DNA from: Owenia fusiformis
Lineage: Eukaryota > Annelida > Polychaeta > Sabellida > Oweniidae
DNA: 64,000 nucleotides
Assembly: GCA_903813345.2 (NCBI GenBank)
Contig: CAIIXF020000005.1
Coordinates: 1,982,001-2,046,000, forward strand
Direction: 5' to 3'
Under the pieces are notes generated by a model that was not told where the DNA came from, did no database searches, and was given only the letters and a program-made list of their open reading frames with translations. Shown here piece by piece: positions 40,801 to 49,475 of this stretch (position 1 is its first letter; the number at the start of each line of letters is the position of its first letter). A program made the position numbers and the translations under genes.

Positions 40801-40910
40801 ACTATCCGTGCTCTTGATCCTTGAGGGAAAAAAATAAATCAAATTTTCTAACTTACCCTCATTTGCTGGAAATTTTCTGGCCAGTCAGATGGATCGAATT
40901 CCTCAGACAT
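4856..40910 (-). CDS. RAD18: RAD18, E3 ubiquitin ligase of post-replication repair, with an extra SAM domain
   Basis: Coding exons (minus strand, in order): 40857-40910, 29421-29502, 28750-28811, 28453-28523, 27828-27927, 27447-27554, 27056-27169, 23718-24162, 23273-23384, 22604-22788, 22407-22477, 21976-22036, 20637-21719, 20145-20257, 19637-19746, 19176-19256, 4856-4955. They total 2952 nt with matching phases and GT-AG sites, giving 983 residues against about 495 in human. Domains: C3HC4 RING with Cys26, Cys29, Cys42, His44, Cys47, Cys50, Cys61, Cys64; a SAM domain at about 128-186; a UBZ4 zinc finger with Cys348, Cys351, His363, Cys367; a SAP domain at about 394-428; a RAD6-binding-like helix at about 475-515; a basic C-terminus. 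In other animals RAD18 with RAD6 mono-ubiquitinates PCNA at stalled forks in the nucleus. Long Ser/Thr-rich linkers (exons 8 and 13) explain the length. The last intron is a decoy-exon array. Failure to splice intron 15 would stop translation at TGA 19635-19633. Confidence 0.93.
5512..19223. repeat. 113-bp tandem array, about 121 units, made of RAD18 exon-intron fragments
   Basis: The period is 113 bp (for example AAGCC at 5528 and 5641). The copy number comes from length over period, not from counting each unit. Read on the minus strand, a unit is a 43-nt exon-like block, the donor CTGCAAG|GTAAGG, then about 70 bp with ATATATTTATTATGTCAC, a 25-nt imperfect hairpin (ATGTCAC..GTGACAT) and TTGTTATACAG or TTGTAATACAG before the next block. 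The block is a copy of the 3' half of RAD18 exon 16 (19176-19256), which forms the right-hand end of the array. Units are mostly 95% or more alike by eye, with marker indels: a 2-nt deletion at about 8806, 12645 and 18177; a 1-nt deletion at about 9901, 12837 and 14756; a shortened unit near 7550. The array fills nearly all of RAD18 intron 16 (4956-19175). Confidence 0.97.
19870..19922 (+). mobile_element. Interspersed repeat family 'ATGTCACCACC', internally deleted copy
   Basis: AACATGCAAAATGTCACCAC is joined almost directly to TACCACTTGTAGTGGTGACA. It keeps both ends and has lost the core. It lies in RAD18 intron 14, about 650 bp from the right end of the 113-bp array, whose spacer carries the same terminal hairpin. 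Confidence 0.55.
24163..25424. other. Part of RAD18 intron 7, nothing recognised
   Basis: AT-rich intronic sequence. Short open frames on both strands around 24508-24838 have no family features. The last 100-200 bases probably hold the promoter of the nested gene that starts at 25425. Confidence 0.5.
25425..26237 (+). CDS. Membrane-anchored 2H phosphoesterase-like protein (DUF1868/RNA-ligase-like fold), nested in RAD18 intron 7
   Basis: A single-exon frame of 270 residues on the strand opposite to RAD18. Residues about 25-45 form one hydrophobic segment, suggesting an N-terminal membrane anchor. The 2H superfamily signature follows: His118-Met-Ser120 in SSYHMSLSRLP, and His214-Ile-Ala216 in KHGFHIALAYRYKE, near the C-terminus. 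The order, the YYSPLP lead-in and the HxxLAYRY ending resemble the DUF1868 group of cyclic phosphodiesterase/RNA-ligase-like enzymes. In the family each motif is normally His-x-Thr/Ser, so Ala216 is unusual and may alter catalysis. Met17 is an alternative start that keeps the anchor. The substrate is unknown. The absence of introns, inside another gene's intron, suggests a retroposed origin, though I see no poly(A) tail. Family assignment is moderate. Confidence 0.68.
   Translation: MDIGVKKIFIFMVTSNMSSFSASTLKVALLLFLAIFMLATWLLYHQLQPAGSLSNRSNVKIEKINTKKIDENGNYKPFPGYTVIAKCRQDQKLDILKDFIEKSHLRKYYSPLPVSSYHMSLSRLPKLNNSFHDASNKAIHVPLKRAMELSKKMLPKSMKVRLKLDKKGNPSRILPSMLVEIIDKKKQDSVNKFQRKCKEEFGVQLNWLAKHGFHIALAYRYKEIPQEDKWIIDGEIRKLGKTALKLFPIELEQGGVFTFKDMTEFMPYKA
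26238..27055. other. RAD18 intron 7 remainder and 3' region of the nested gene
   Basis: No coding signal. It contains the perfect hairpin at 26915-26955. AATAAA-like sequences near 26360 could serve the nested plus-strand gene. Confidence 0.5.
26915..26955. repeat. Perfect 17-bp inverted repeat with 7-nt loop
   Basis: TTTTTGAATTTAAATTA at 26915-26931 is the exact reverse complement of TAATTTAAATTCAAAAA at 26939-26955, with loop CACTTTC. It lies in RAD18 intron 7; no function is evident. Confidence 0.85.
29812..29973. mobile_element. Small foldback element in RAD18 intron 1
   Basis: Left arm CAATTGTCGACCTCTC is matched by right arm GAGAGGTCTACAATTG, and the inner segments (GACTGTAAAC and GTTTACAGTC) also pair. 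About 160 bp, non-coding, imperfect stem. Confidence 0.6.
29974..31535. other. RAD18 intron 1, left part, no gene
   Basis: AT-rich intron with a TCATC-rich simple stretch at about 30420-30540 and one interspersed repeat copy (30891-30993). No exon was recognised. Confidence 0.5.
30891..30993 (+). mobile_element. Interspersed repeat family 'ATGTCACCACC', 5'-truncated copy
   Basis: It contains TTACAGACGCCAACCGG and GGAGACCATAACAATATG, then TCACCAGCTTTTTGGTGGTG and ACATAATA. It shows the 3' hairpin most clearly; the leader is missing. Confidence 0.6.
31536..32531 (-). CDS. C2H2 zinc-finger protein with 11 fingers, nested in RAD18 intron 1
   Basis: One uninterrupted frame of 331 residues, ATG 32531-32529 to a stop at 31536. 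After a short leader whose tail (NVHTGEKNH) looks like the end of a decayed finger, there are eleven fingers of the pattern C-x2-C-x12-H-x3-H with TGEK-type linkers. Most open with KCDVCSKTFA. Finger 4 has a longer linker (GESVFKSSAKDFK). Near-identity between fingers outside the helix positions points to recent internal duplication. There is no KRAB, BTB or SCAN domain. Poly-C2H2 proteins usually bind DNA in the nucleus; the target cannot be read here. It lies on the same strand as RAD18, inside its 11.4-kb first intron. An upstream 5' exon is possible. Confidence 0.85.
   Translation of the reverse strand: MDMQNQCGNLNLNVHTGEKNHKCDVCSKTFARRYHLTRHYRIHTGEKNFKCDICSKTFARKSCLVVHLKIHTGEKNFECDVCSKGFAEKCHLTSHMKSHSKEKNIECTVCYKKFARKSNLESHLKVHTGESVFKSSAKDFKCDVCSKTFATNYQLLKHYKGHTGIKNFKCDVCSKTFAQKSNLAKHVKIHTGEKDFKCNICYKTFMRKYHLKVHYKVHTEEKDYKCDVCSKTFATSSILTRHYKTHTGEKNFKCDVCSKTFAVSYTLSRHYRLHTGEKTLKCDVCSKEFATNCNLVAHLKVHTGEKRFACNVCSKAFAENYTLKKHYKIHQ
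32532..33885. other. RAD18 intron 1, upstream of the zinc-finger gene
   Basis: It probably holds the promoter or 5' UTR of the zinc-finger gene. Apart from a TCATATATC-type simple stretch at about 33175-33210, no structure was recognised. Confidence 0.4.
33886..34392. mobile_element. Long-TIR foldback element (507 bp) with candidate 5-bp target duplication
   Basis: The ends CACAGGGTGTGTACCAAATT and TTTGGTACAGCCCCTGTG are inverted. Similarity continues inward for well over 100 bp (GCAAACTGATGTTTT, AGAAAGATCT, CATCCTAGACAGTGAAC on each arm). AGTAT flanks both ends (33881-33885 and 34393-34397), consistent with a target-site duplication. No transposase. Confidence 0.72.
34601..35359. mobile_element. 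Inverted-end element with internal 161-bp direct repeats
   Basis: TCGCACCCTTAA at 34601 and TTAGGGTGCGA ending 35359 are inverted. Inside, a module containing GCCTTAACATTTACC, AATCAGTTCTAAACTTT and CCCTCAAACGGTTTGGCTGG occurs at about 34990-35135 and again 161 bp later; a more diverged copy starts near 34640. Non-coding; it lies in RAD18 intron 1. Confidence 0.55.
35360..37467. other. RAD18 intron 1, central part
   Basis: No gene seen. It contains a short foldback at 36385-36423 and several ATTGCGCATGCGT-like sequences near 35880 and 36140. The sequence at about 37060-37085 reappears inverted at 38880-38901, on the other side of the element at 37468-38876. Confidence 0.45.
36385..36423. repeat. 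Short hairpin
   Basis: GGCTCTTGC and GCAAGAGCC pair around a 21-base middle that itself contains TGGCCA. RAD18 intron 1; role unknown. Confidence 0.6.
37468..38876 (-). mobile_element. TA-flanked inverted-repeat transposon copy B (1409 bp), carrying a nested insertion
   Basis: Terminal inverted repeats begin CTACTTTTTTCAAGGCCTGA, run for about 100 bp (TAGCTGACGTTTGGGAGTCT, GGTTAGAACCCGAATCTTAA) and are flanked by TA. It is the same element as the one at 41464-42223 in the opposite orientation, interrupted by a 579-bp insertion (37724-38302). A 60-codon frame (38559-38741, minus) is shared with the other copy. The family is unknown; a TA target fits Tc1/mariner-type or related cut-and-paste elements. 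Confidence 0.75.
37724..38302. mobile_element. MITE nested inside transposon copy B
   Basis: TAGGGCTGCCATC at 37724 and GATGGCAGCCCTA at 38302 are perfect inverted ends. The inside is rich in GTCGAC and TCGAA motifs. The pre-insertion site can be read from the uninterrupted copy at 41464-42223. The target duplication is not clear-cut. Confidence 0.75.
39545..40041. repeat. Minisatellite, about 22-24-bp unit x about 20, degenerate
   Basis: The unit ATCAATGGTATGGGACATCA plus AGTG recurs with substitutions and small indels. It produces repetitive open frames on both strands (QVINGMGH-type repeats) that are not genes. It lies in RAD18 intron 1, about 0.8 kb from RAD18 exon 1. Confidence 0.85.
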
Positions 40911-41081
40911 TATAATTTGTTCACTTCTGCCTTCGATTACATTAATTGGTGAATGAAGTGCAATGTATCTTGTAAAATAGTGGAAATGTGGAGATTTTAC
41001 AAAATTTGCAGTTTGGCGGTAAAATGAGGTCAAGGTCAAACTGGGAATTCCCTGCGCAAACGGAAGTGCGCAGTAAAAAAT
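40911..41081. promoter_or_regulatory. Divergent (bidirectional) RAD18/TIMM17 promoter
   Basis: Only 171 bp separate the two start codons. Readable motifs: an E2F-like TTTGGCGG at about 41012-41019; an ERR-type nuclear-receptor half-site TCAAGGTCA at 41030-41038; NRF1-type half-sites TGCGCA at 41053-41058 and 41067-41072; an ETS core CGGAAGTG at 41061-41068 between them. ETS, NRF1 and ERR sites are a known combination at nuclear genes for mitochondrial proteins (TIMM17), and E2F fits a replication-linked gene (RAD18). No TATA box at the usual position. Factor binding is inferred from motifs only. Confidence 0.75.
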
Positions 41082-44000
41082 ATGGAAGAATATGCACGTG
41101 AACCTTGGTTAGTTTTTCATGTTTTACTACTTTTATAGCGATAAATTTATTCAAAATACGCAAAATTTGTATTTTGTAAGTACATATTATCTTATTTTTC
41201 AAATGTTTTAGGGAATCACTGGAACAATGATGTCACAATTCTCGTTCAAATTTCAACCTTCAAAAAATTATCAAACTCACTCAGTCTCAAGTGCAAGTGA
41301 TTTTGAAATCAAACCATGATGAAATCTCTTGGTTGGAGACCGTAGAAGAGATATACATGTTATATCCTCTACACTCTACCTCTCTCTCTCTAAAACTTTT
41401 TTATTCTGGGAACTACTTCATATGGTTAAAACAACGAAATTGTGTGATGTAACCACGTATTTAGAATTGTTTTCATGGCCTGAGTTCGTCGCTAACATGC
41501 TAAATATAAGAGTTAGCTGACGTTTGGGAGTCTGACTTACCTTCTAAAGGTTAGAACCCGAATCTTAATGCCATATTGCCTTTGTTCCGTCAACCATGGA
41601 GCATTTGCCACAACATCCAAGAGGTAAATCATGGACCGTGAAAATGAATGATTTCCTTGTAAGTTCCGGAAGTTTCAATACGAAAAATTACCGAGCATAT
41701 GTGAAAACCGAATATTTGTTCGTTGTTTTCACGATTTACAGGTTCGTTTGTTCTTCAATGTTTTGGTCTAAATTATAAAGCATCACCAACAGGTCTTACT
41801 TACAGTGTAGATCACGCAGTTACATTTGTTGCGTACTTCACTTGAAATTGGTAATTTTAAATATTGGCTACTTCACTTAGCTTGGCGGATGTAGAACATT
41901 GCTTTATATTCTTTTAATTTTCACACCAGACATGCTTGGTTGACATGTCAACAAAGTAAAGTTCAAGGGTCAATGCGTTATTTCGTGATAACTACAACGC
42001 CTTCCCGGAAGTCAATATTGATGAAAAATGAAAAAGTAGGAATAAGCATTTACACTAATTTCTATCAAATGCTGTATTTATGCATCATCATCGACGCAAC
42101 AAAGGTGATATGGTTTCATTAAGATTCGGGTTCTAACCTTTAGAAGGTAAGTCAGACTCCCAAACGTCAGCTAACTCTTATATTTAGCATTTTAGCAACA
42201 AACTCAGGCCATGAAAACAATTCTACTTACCAGTATGTTCTATGGCATCCATCGGATTAGGTTACATTTTGGAAGTCAGCCAAACACGTCTTTAGTAGAT
42301 ACCCTTCTAGATACCCTCAGCACACACTCCACTGGGTTCTGAACTAAATTGCCTCTGTATAGTGAACACCTCTCTGTAGTAAACTCCTGTCTTTAGTAAA
42401 CACTTGTCTTTAGTAGACACCCTTCTCAACACACACTCCACTGGGTTCTGTACAAAATTGCCTCTGTATAGTGAACACCTCTCTGTAGTGAACTCCTGTC
42501 TTTAGTGAACACTTGCCTTTAGTAGACCCCCTTCTCAACACACACTCCACTGGGTTCTGTACTAAATTGCCTCTGTATAGTGAACACCTCTCTGTAGTGA
42601 ACTCCTGTCTTTAGTGAACACTTGTCTTTAGTAGACACCCTTCTCAACACACACTCCACTGGGTTCTGTACAATATTGCCTCTGGATAGTGAACATCTCT
42701 CTATAGTGAACACCTGTCTTTAGTGAACACTTGTTAATGAGAAGTTAATGCTCTAGTTACCCATTGAGTATCAGTCATGTATTCTATTTTATTTCCAGCC
42801 CTTGGCGGATAGTAGATGATTGCGGAGGAGCATTCTCCATGGGTGCAATAGGGGGCTCTGTCTTCCACTCTATTAAAGGATACAGAAATGCACCAGCGGT
42901 AAGGGCAAACATTAGTACAATATATACGTATAATAATCCAGATTTAGTTTTCTTGTTTAACCTATCCCAGTTGAACACTGCTTGGACCAGCTGAAAGTGT
43001 TCAGTTTGTGAAATAACCATTCTACAATTCTGACAATCTACACATAAGACCATTGGACCATGAAACCATGGGATATCAAAAATGGAACTGAAAAAATCAA
43101 GTCATTTTGGATGAGAATTTATCAATATTCCAATGGATTGTCAATGATTTGCCATGAATCAGTCAGTCATTATAATATTCTTACATGTATTTCTTGTTTT
43201 CCAGGGCCACTACAGGAGACTTATAGGGAGTTTAACAGCAGTGAAAACCAGGGCACCGATAACAGGAGGTATGGGTGTTAGTGTTATACTACTATGTAGG
43301 AGGATTCATGTCAGTGATAATGAATAGATGCTGAAATATTCTAAAAAAATATTTATTTGTAAATTGAATAAATTATGGGATATTATACAAAGATTTGCCT
43401 CAAGGTAAATTTTGATTCATGAAATTAGACTGAAATTTCTGACTGCACCCCAAGGCCCAAATATTGTTTCTATAATAAAAATTATTCCTGCATTTAAGCA
43501 TGGGAAAATGCTTGAATGTGAGTTTATTTACAAAGTAGCTGAGAGTAGCAAACTTGACAAAATGCTTATGATTAGCTCACATGATGATTTTTATGTCGCC
43601 ACCAGAAGTGATTACATATTGTTATAGTCTCCAACTATTCTGTGGATTGTATTCAGCCTTTTGGAGTTTGGTGTCTGTGACAATTTGTGTTTGGCGTTTG
43701 TAACAATTTGCAATAACTTATAAGGTTGTAACATTTTGTCATATAATGTCTTGTTCTTGCTTCAATGCGAGAATAAAATTACACTTTTAGAATCTGTTAC
43801 TTAACTTCTCATCTTTCAATTTAGGTAATTTCGCAGTTTGGGGAGGTTTATTTTCTGCAATAGACTGTTCACTTGTGTATGTGCGTAAGAAGGAAGACCC
43901 TTGGAACTCTATAACCAGTGGGGCTGCTACTGGCGCTATTCTGTCAGTCAGGAGTGAGTACAGAATTTAACGATTTCCTGTCTTTGTGCCTTCACTCAAT

Positions 44001-45421
44001 TTCCAAATTACACTAAACTTTATTCCCTTAAAGCTAGAGAAAAAGAAAGAAAAGGAGAAGAAATTTCTATTAGGTTTACAACAAGGCTGTATCTATGAGG
44101 GTTAGGGAGTATTCATCATTAAATCAACTTGTAAAACTTTCTTCACTTAAAATTCTAATATTTTTGAAACACAGTTGTATACAGGGTGTCCCGAAAGTAT
44201 GGGGCCCCCCCTAGGCAGACATATACCAGTATCGTCATAGTATGTGTTATATATCATTTGAAAGCTTATCCAAAGTTACATTGATTCGCCAAGTATCATG
44301 GTTCCACTCTCAAATGTGAAAAAATTACAGGCATATCAAAATTTAGTGTTTGGTCAAAATTAAGTTCAATTTTACACCAAATCACTAGTCAATGTGTCCT
44401 CCTGGGCCATCTTAACAGCAGCAATTATTTTCGGGTCGGGGGGATATTGAGTTGGAAAAAGATAATGGTGAGGGTAGAAACTCTAAGGAAACTCTTCTAA
44501 AGTCCCTTAATAGGTTTTAAGAGGGTTATAAAATCCCACTCCCCTATTTGAAGGGCTTTTAAGGTCATGTCTGAAAATAATTGCTGCTGTTAACATGGCC
44601 AAGGGGGGACACATTGACTAATAATGTGGTGTAAAATTGAACTTTATTTTGGCAAAACACTAACTTTTAAAATGACTGTAACTTTTTCCCATTTGGGAGT
44701 TAAACCATGATACTTGGCAAATCAATGTAACTTTGGATAAGCTTTAAAATGATATATGACACATAGTATGAGGACACTGGTATATGTCTACCTAGGGGGG
44801 GCCCCATACTTTCGGGACACCCTGTACATATCAAAATGTATAATTAATTACATTAAACTAAACTTCGTCAAAATACATGTAACTATTTTCTTAGTAATTG
44901 AAGACTATTTTTTTTATTTCTATAGATGGCGTTGCTGCAATGGCAGGTTCAGCACTAATAGGTGGCGTACTTCTAGCTTTAATAGAGGGCATAGGAATCA
45001 TGTTCACCAGATTCTCAGCAGAACAGTTTAAACCAGGTACATTTAAACAAATTTGCTTCAATTTTAGAAACAGCCTAAGATCTCATGAAATGTTGGTGTG
45101 GTTTTCAGCTCTGGTAAACCCACTCTATGTAAATAAAAAAATCAAAGAGTAATAGCTCCTTCTTTACATTATGGTGTTAAAAAAATTATAAATCAATTGT
45201 TATGAGTACAATTATGTCGGAACAGTGCTAGTGATTCCTTAGAAATTTACATTATTTTGAAAAATACAGCTAAAAATTATTCCGGACATAAAGTATGCCA
45301 AATGATTTAATTTTTAATTTTCTGTGTTTCAGTTGATCCTACACAGATGCCCCAGGATCCACAACAATTACCCCCTAAACCTCTATTTGGCGGAGAACAG
45401 ACTAGTAACTCTTACCAATAA
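41082..45421 (+). CDS. TIMM17: TIMM17, mitochondrial inner-membrane translocase subunit Tim17
   Basis: Six coding exons: 41082-41107, 42799-42898, 43205-43268, 43825-43953, 44926-45036, 45333-45421. They total 519 nt in frame, 172 residues, the same size as vertebrate TIMM17A/B. The N-terminus [20 protein letters not shown] is essentially the family consensus. [43 protein letters not shown] and ALIEGIGI follow in the expected order, covering the four membrane segments and the Gly-rich packing motifs. Tim17 is the core of the TIM23 complex that moves presequence proteins across the inner mitochondrial membrane. The C-terminal tail is Pro/Gln-rich. It is divergent from RAD18 and convergent with MDM1. 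Introns 1 and 4 carry transposon insertions. Confidence 0.96.
41464..42223 (+). mobile_element. TA-flanked inverted-repeat transposon copy A (760 bp), in TIMM17 intron 1
   Basis: Ends GAATTGTTTTCATGGCCTGA and TCAGGCCATGAAAACAATTC are inverted, flanked by TA, with TIRs of about 110 bp. It is an uninterrupted version of the element at 37468-38876. It carries a 60-codon frame (41596-41778) shared with that copy. The right TIR contains a consensus splice donor, AGAAG|GTAAGTC, in the direction of TIMM17 transcription. Confidence 0.78.
42321..42735. repeat. Tandem repeat, 109-bp unit x about 4, in TIMM17 intron 1
   Basis: CACACACTCCACTGGGTTCT starts at 42321, 42430, 42539 and 42648. Within each unit, smaller 'TAGTGAACACTTGTCTTTAG' motifs repeat every 16-18 bases, so the unit grew from a shorter repeat. 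Confidence 0.88.
43590..43735 (-). mobile_element. Interspersed repeat family 'ATGTCACCACC', reversed copy in TIMM17 intron 3
   Basis: ATGTCGCCACCAGAAGTGAT, then TATTGTTATAGTCTCCAAC, and later GGCGTTTGTAACAATTTGC are the reverse complement of the family's 3' end and core. The outer 5' end is diverged. Confidence 0.5.
44182..44824. mobile_element. MITE with CAGGGTGTCCCGAAAG ends, in TIMM17 intron 4
   Basis: The inverted ends CAGGGTGTCCCGAAAGTATG and CATACTTTCGGGACACCCTG are flanked by TA. Arms of well over 150 bp pair almost to the middle (for example GGTGTAAAATTGAACTT). Non-coding, 643 bp. CAGGGTGTCC-type ends at TA sites are typical of mariner-like MITEs in many animals. Confidence 0.85.
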
Positions 45422-45492
45422 CATAGGAGATTTTTAGGAAATTACAATTGACCATGGAGAAAATCTCACGGTGTTCATGTTTTGAAATGTAA

Positions 45493-45498
45493 AATAAA
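45493..45498 (+). terminator. Candidate TIMM17 poly(A) signal
   Basis: AATAAA lies 72 bases after the TIMM17 stop codon. Alternatives lie further downstream. Confidence 0.35.
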
Positions 45499-48037
45499 AG
45501 TGGAATGGGCAAGGAATATATTTTACAGGCATGTAGTTAATACTCTAAATTGTATAGAAAAGCAAGAAAATGAAGTAGTTCATTCAGTTTAAGAGAGAAA
45601 AACATGGAATAGGCATGATCACTTTGAGTATTTTCTCATGGGAGTGTATAATAGTTTGAATGTGTAACACTGTATACAGTACACGTATAGACAGACTTTG
45701 GATATTTATTTGCCTAACGTACATGGAGGCTGAATGAGACGGTGATTTCGTTAGGGATATCAAATTATACATGAAGATACACAGTGTACCTAGTGATTAC
45801 TATATCGTGGCTGGTATGTGGAGCAGAATATCAGTAGTTGATCAGTCTTGCATTTGCAACACATTAAACACAATAAGCAAGACTAATTATGGAAAATGTT
45901 TTATACAATTGATGGATATGATCAGGGTTTTAGTCTGACAATAGAGACAAAGTGGAAAACGGTATTTGTCACATGTATGATTTTTATTTTGTTAAAATGG
46001 TAGAATCTGGATTCTGACCTTCCTTTGAAAACAAGCCAGTTATTAAGGACAAAATGAAAGATGCCATGTTTTAGATTCTAGTTATTCTACCAGATAACAA
46101 TCCTGTATTTTTTGCATTTGATGGTTGATTAGACATGTTTTTAATTATTAGGAACTTGTTTTGTTGGGAAAAAAGTATTTTGAGATTTGTTTGGAAAAAG
46201 AGGAAAATGTTAGTCTTTCCTCAAGTTCCATTGAACCAGCATTTACCTAACACTTGATAGGTGTAAAATATCTGAATGTATATAGGTATCTTGTGCTGAA
46301 TACTTGTAATTACATGTACAAAGCAGTTGATGTATTTAACTTAAGCATAAATATATTGTAAATATATGTAAACTTAAAATTGAAAGCTGACTTTTTGTGC
46401 AGATGAATTTAAATCCATTTACCCTTGTAGGGTAAGTGTTTACCCAAAAATAATTTTTATTGCACTTTGAAAAAGTGCCATATTGCTATCGTCTTGTGCA
46501 AATGGATATGTTGGCAGGTCCCACATAAATACAATTTTGTCATCCCATGAAAACTGCCTGTTCAACTTTAAATCTTTAGATGTAAGAGCAAATTAGTGTC
46601 AAAATCTGATTAGGTTTTGGGCATGCTGCTGGATAAATTACTTGGTGTTACATCACTGTGTCTTGTTTTATGTGCTACTTTCATTATTGATTAACGAGTA
46701 TAAGCTCTGTGGGCACAGGACATATATTAATTCTCAATATATTCTGCAAAAATAATTACATATTCCTCAATACATCTCAGTGAACTCACATCATAATGCT
46801 TTAAGTTTATGTTTAGTTTGTCAAGAGGGAAACAAATCTACATTTGTTTCATCCATATTCAATTTCCCAGTGAATGTAATTTCTTGCACCATGTAGAATA
46901 TCCAAAAGCGATCTCTCTGCACAAGTTGAAATAAAAGGGCAAATTGGTAAAAAATCAATAATTCAGTTTATTGCAAATATTATACTTCGGTTTTAATAAC
47001 TGGCAGATGTCAGATGTGCAATAGACATTTAGATGGATTACCTCCACTGTATCCTCTTTCATGTCTTTACCATATTTTTGTTAGAATTGAATAAATACTT
47101 AGAGAAAGTAGAAGGATAGACTGACATGAGTTGAGAGTATGTTTCCATGTCACACTTCAAAAAAGTCCTAATAGGTCTGACTTTATTTCGGGCATCCTCC
47201 TAAGCAGGTGTCCAGAATCCGTACCCCCCCCCTCCCCCTGCTATAACCAATTTGGAAGTGCCCGATTTAACTGAATCAAATCATCTAATTACGCGCAATG
47301 ACTTTTACATGATTTCTGTTTCTGTTGGGGTAAAAAAAATATATTCTGGATTTTGAAGCCCTGTGATCGGAGGATGTATTTCAGGATAATCTGAAAATTT
47401 CTGCATTTAATATCTACTAAAATTTAAATATAATCAACAGAGAAAAAAGCAAGATCAAGTTTCAATATTTTATTTCTTTTTACAATTACAATACACAATC
47501 TATTGCTGTGAAATCGTATTTACACTGTATGCATTAACATTTACAAAATTTCAAAAATACTAAAACTGAACATTCATTTACAAGAGAATGTTAGATCAAT
47601 TATCACATTTAACAATTACCATTTGGGTTCGTGGCTTAATACAAAATATGTTAAGATAATAACATGGAAGTGGGCCATGTAAAATGGCCATAAAATAAGT
47701 AGAAACAGTCATGCCTGTTGGCCTTATTCATTTTAACACACAATGTTTGTTTGTCCATATTTGCTGTAAACTGATGAAAATCAAAATAATGATGGATTTC
47801 AACCTAATATGTGCTTCATCATCATCTAAATCTGTTGTACTACGTACAAGAATAAACTATTATAGTTGAGTATTGTATAATTATAAAATATAAACATTTG
47901 ATTTTAAATATTTACATTAAGTATATAAATCATATATATCTGTACAACTTTTGTGCCCTTGCAGTGCTGTTAATGGAAGGGATGGGTGTTAACTTGAATG
48001 TGACAATGAGGTAGTACAAATATACTTTTGACATGTA

Positions 48038-48117
48038 TGATATAACCATATAAGGCTTAAGAGTGATATAACCATATAAGGCTTAGAGTGATATAACCAT
48101 ATAAGGCTTAGAGTGAT
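48038..48117. repeat. Tandem repeat, 25-26-bp unit x 3
   Basis: TGATATAACCATATAAGGCT plus TAGAG is repeated three times with near identity. Confidence 0.85.
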
Positions 48118-49475
48118 ACAAAGAATGTTCGTGAAAACATAGCAATGCAGTCAACCTGTTTATATCTCAGAAGAGAGACTATTAATATTATGAACTTCAC
48201 TTATACCATCTTTTATATTGGCCCAAAACCCAGGCCGATAGCCAATCCTCCTTTAACCAAAAGTTTTTTGAAAATCATGCAATTTTTTACTATTCTGAGC
48301 AAGTAAATTTGGGAAATATTGCCAAATTTGAACCCGCTTTGCAAATGTTGGCTACGGGCCTGAAAACCTATGTTTTGTATATAGTATCAGATGAATCATA
48401 TGGTTTGGAAAAATGTGCATCTTTTTATCAATTGACCTTTGAATCCAACCTACTCATGACTTGACTGAACAGGTATTTGTATTTGGATAAATCTTTCTAT
48501 TTAATCTGGTTTGTGAGACATTGATATATAACTGCCCACTCTTTTCACATAAAATATAAAATAAATTCTATCATTTTTACATCACATAAAATAATCTAAT
48601 CAAAAATATAAGAATGGTATATATACATGCATATAAAGCACACTCTGACAACATTTACTCCACACAGGGCCTTTAACCCTTTATGAGATCTATGAGAGTA
48701 TAAAATTATTTTACATGTAATGTTTGAGATACATTCAATTGCTTCTAGTCTGTTAATAGTTCTGTTATATTTATAAATAGTAAGAATCATGCTGTGCATA
48801 TTTATATTCATTTTATTCATTAGGCTATAAATTAACTAAAAACTGTCACTGTACATGTATAGTACTTACTACACTTGTTATTATAGTAAATTACATATTA
48901 TTCTAGACTAGTTGATATTCTAGAGATTATATTAGACTAGTCATTATAATAGAATAGTTCCACCAGTTGTTTCTCAACTACAAAGGAATTGTTGATTGAA
49001 TCAATCAAATCACTTTTACTTATAATACATGCAATATTTTTAAAAATCGGGATAATTTGATGTTTTTCTACTAAAATCATGCAAGGATGTAACGTTTCTG
49101 CTGTATGTATGACAATCACAGTGGAATTTCAATTTAAATTAATAGCGCAACATATCTATTCAATTTTAATTTGGCTGTACTATGATGAGTTATTAATGGG
49201 CTACATAATACACTGCATTTCTTATCTTAAATGGGAGATAATTCACGCAATGGTACTCATAGAAATAAAGATTCAGCCTATATTTCTAGTACTATACTGA
49301 TCATACATGAAGTATGTATGTTTTAACTTTTAGGGAGATTATCTATATGAATATATTTGGCAAAGTTTAGCCTATGCTCCTAGTACATTGCCTAATACAT
49401 ATGTATTATACATGCCTTATTTTTACAATAAGGGAGTTTGATTTTGAATCCATGAGTTAAAGTCAGCCTACATGC

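Larger units (their letters stand above)
45422..49475. other. Convergent TIMM17 / MDM1 3' region
   Basis: No coding exon seen. The plus-strand AATAAA at 45493-45498 and others near 46932 and 47090 could end TIMM17. Minus-strand AATAAA (TTTATT on plus) near 47470 and 48820 could end MDM1. The region also holds a 26-bp tandem repeat (48038-48117) and a C-rich run near 47225. The long UTRs are inferred, not shown. Confidence 0.5.
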
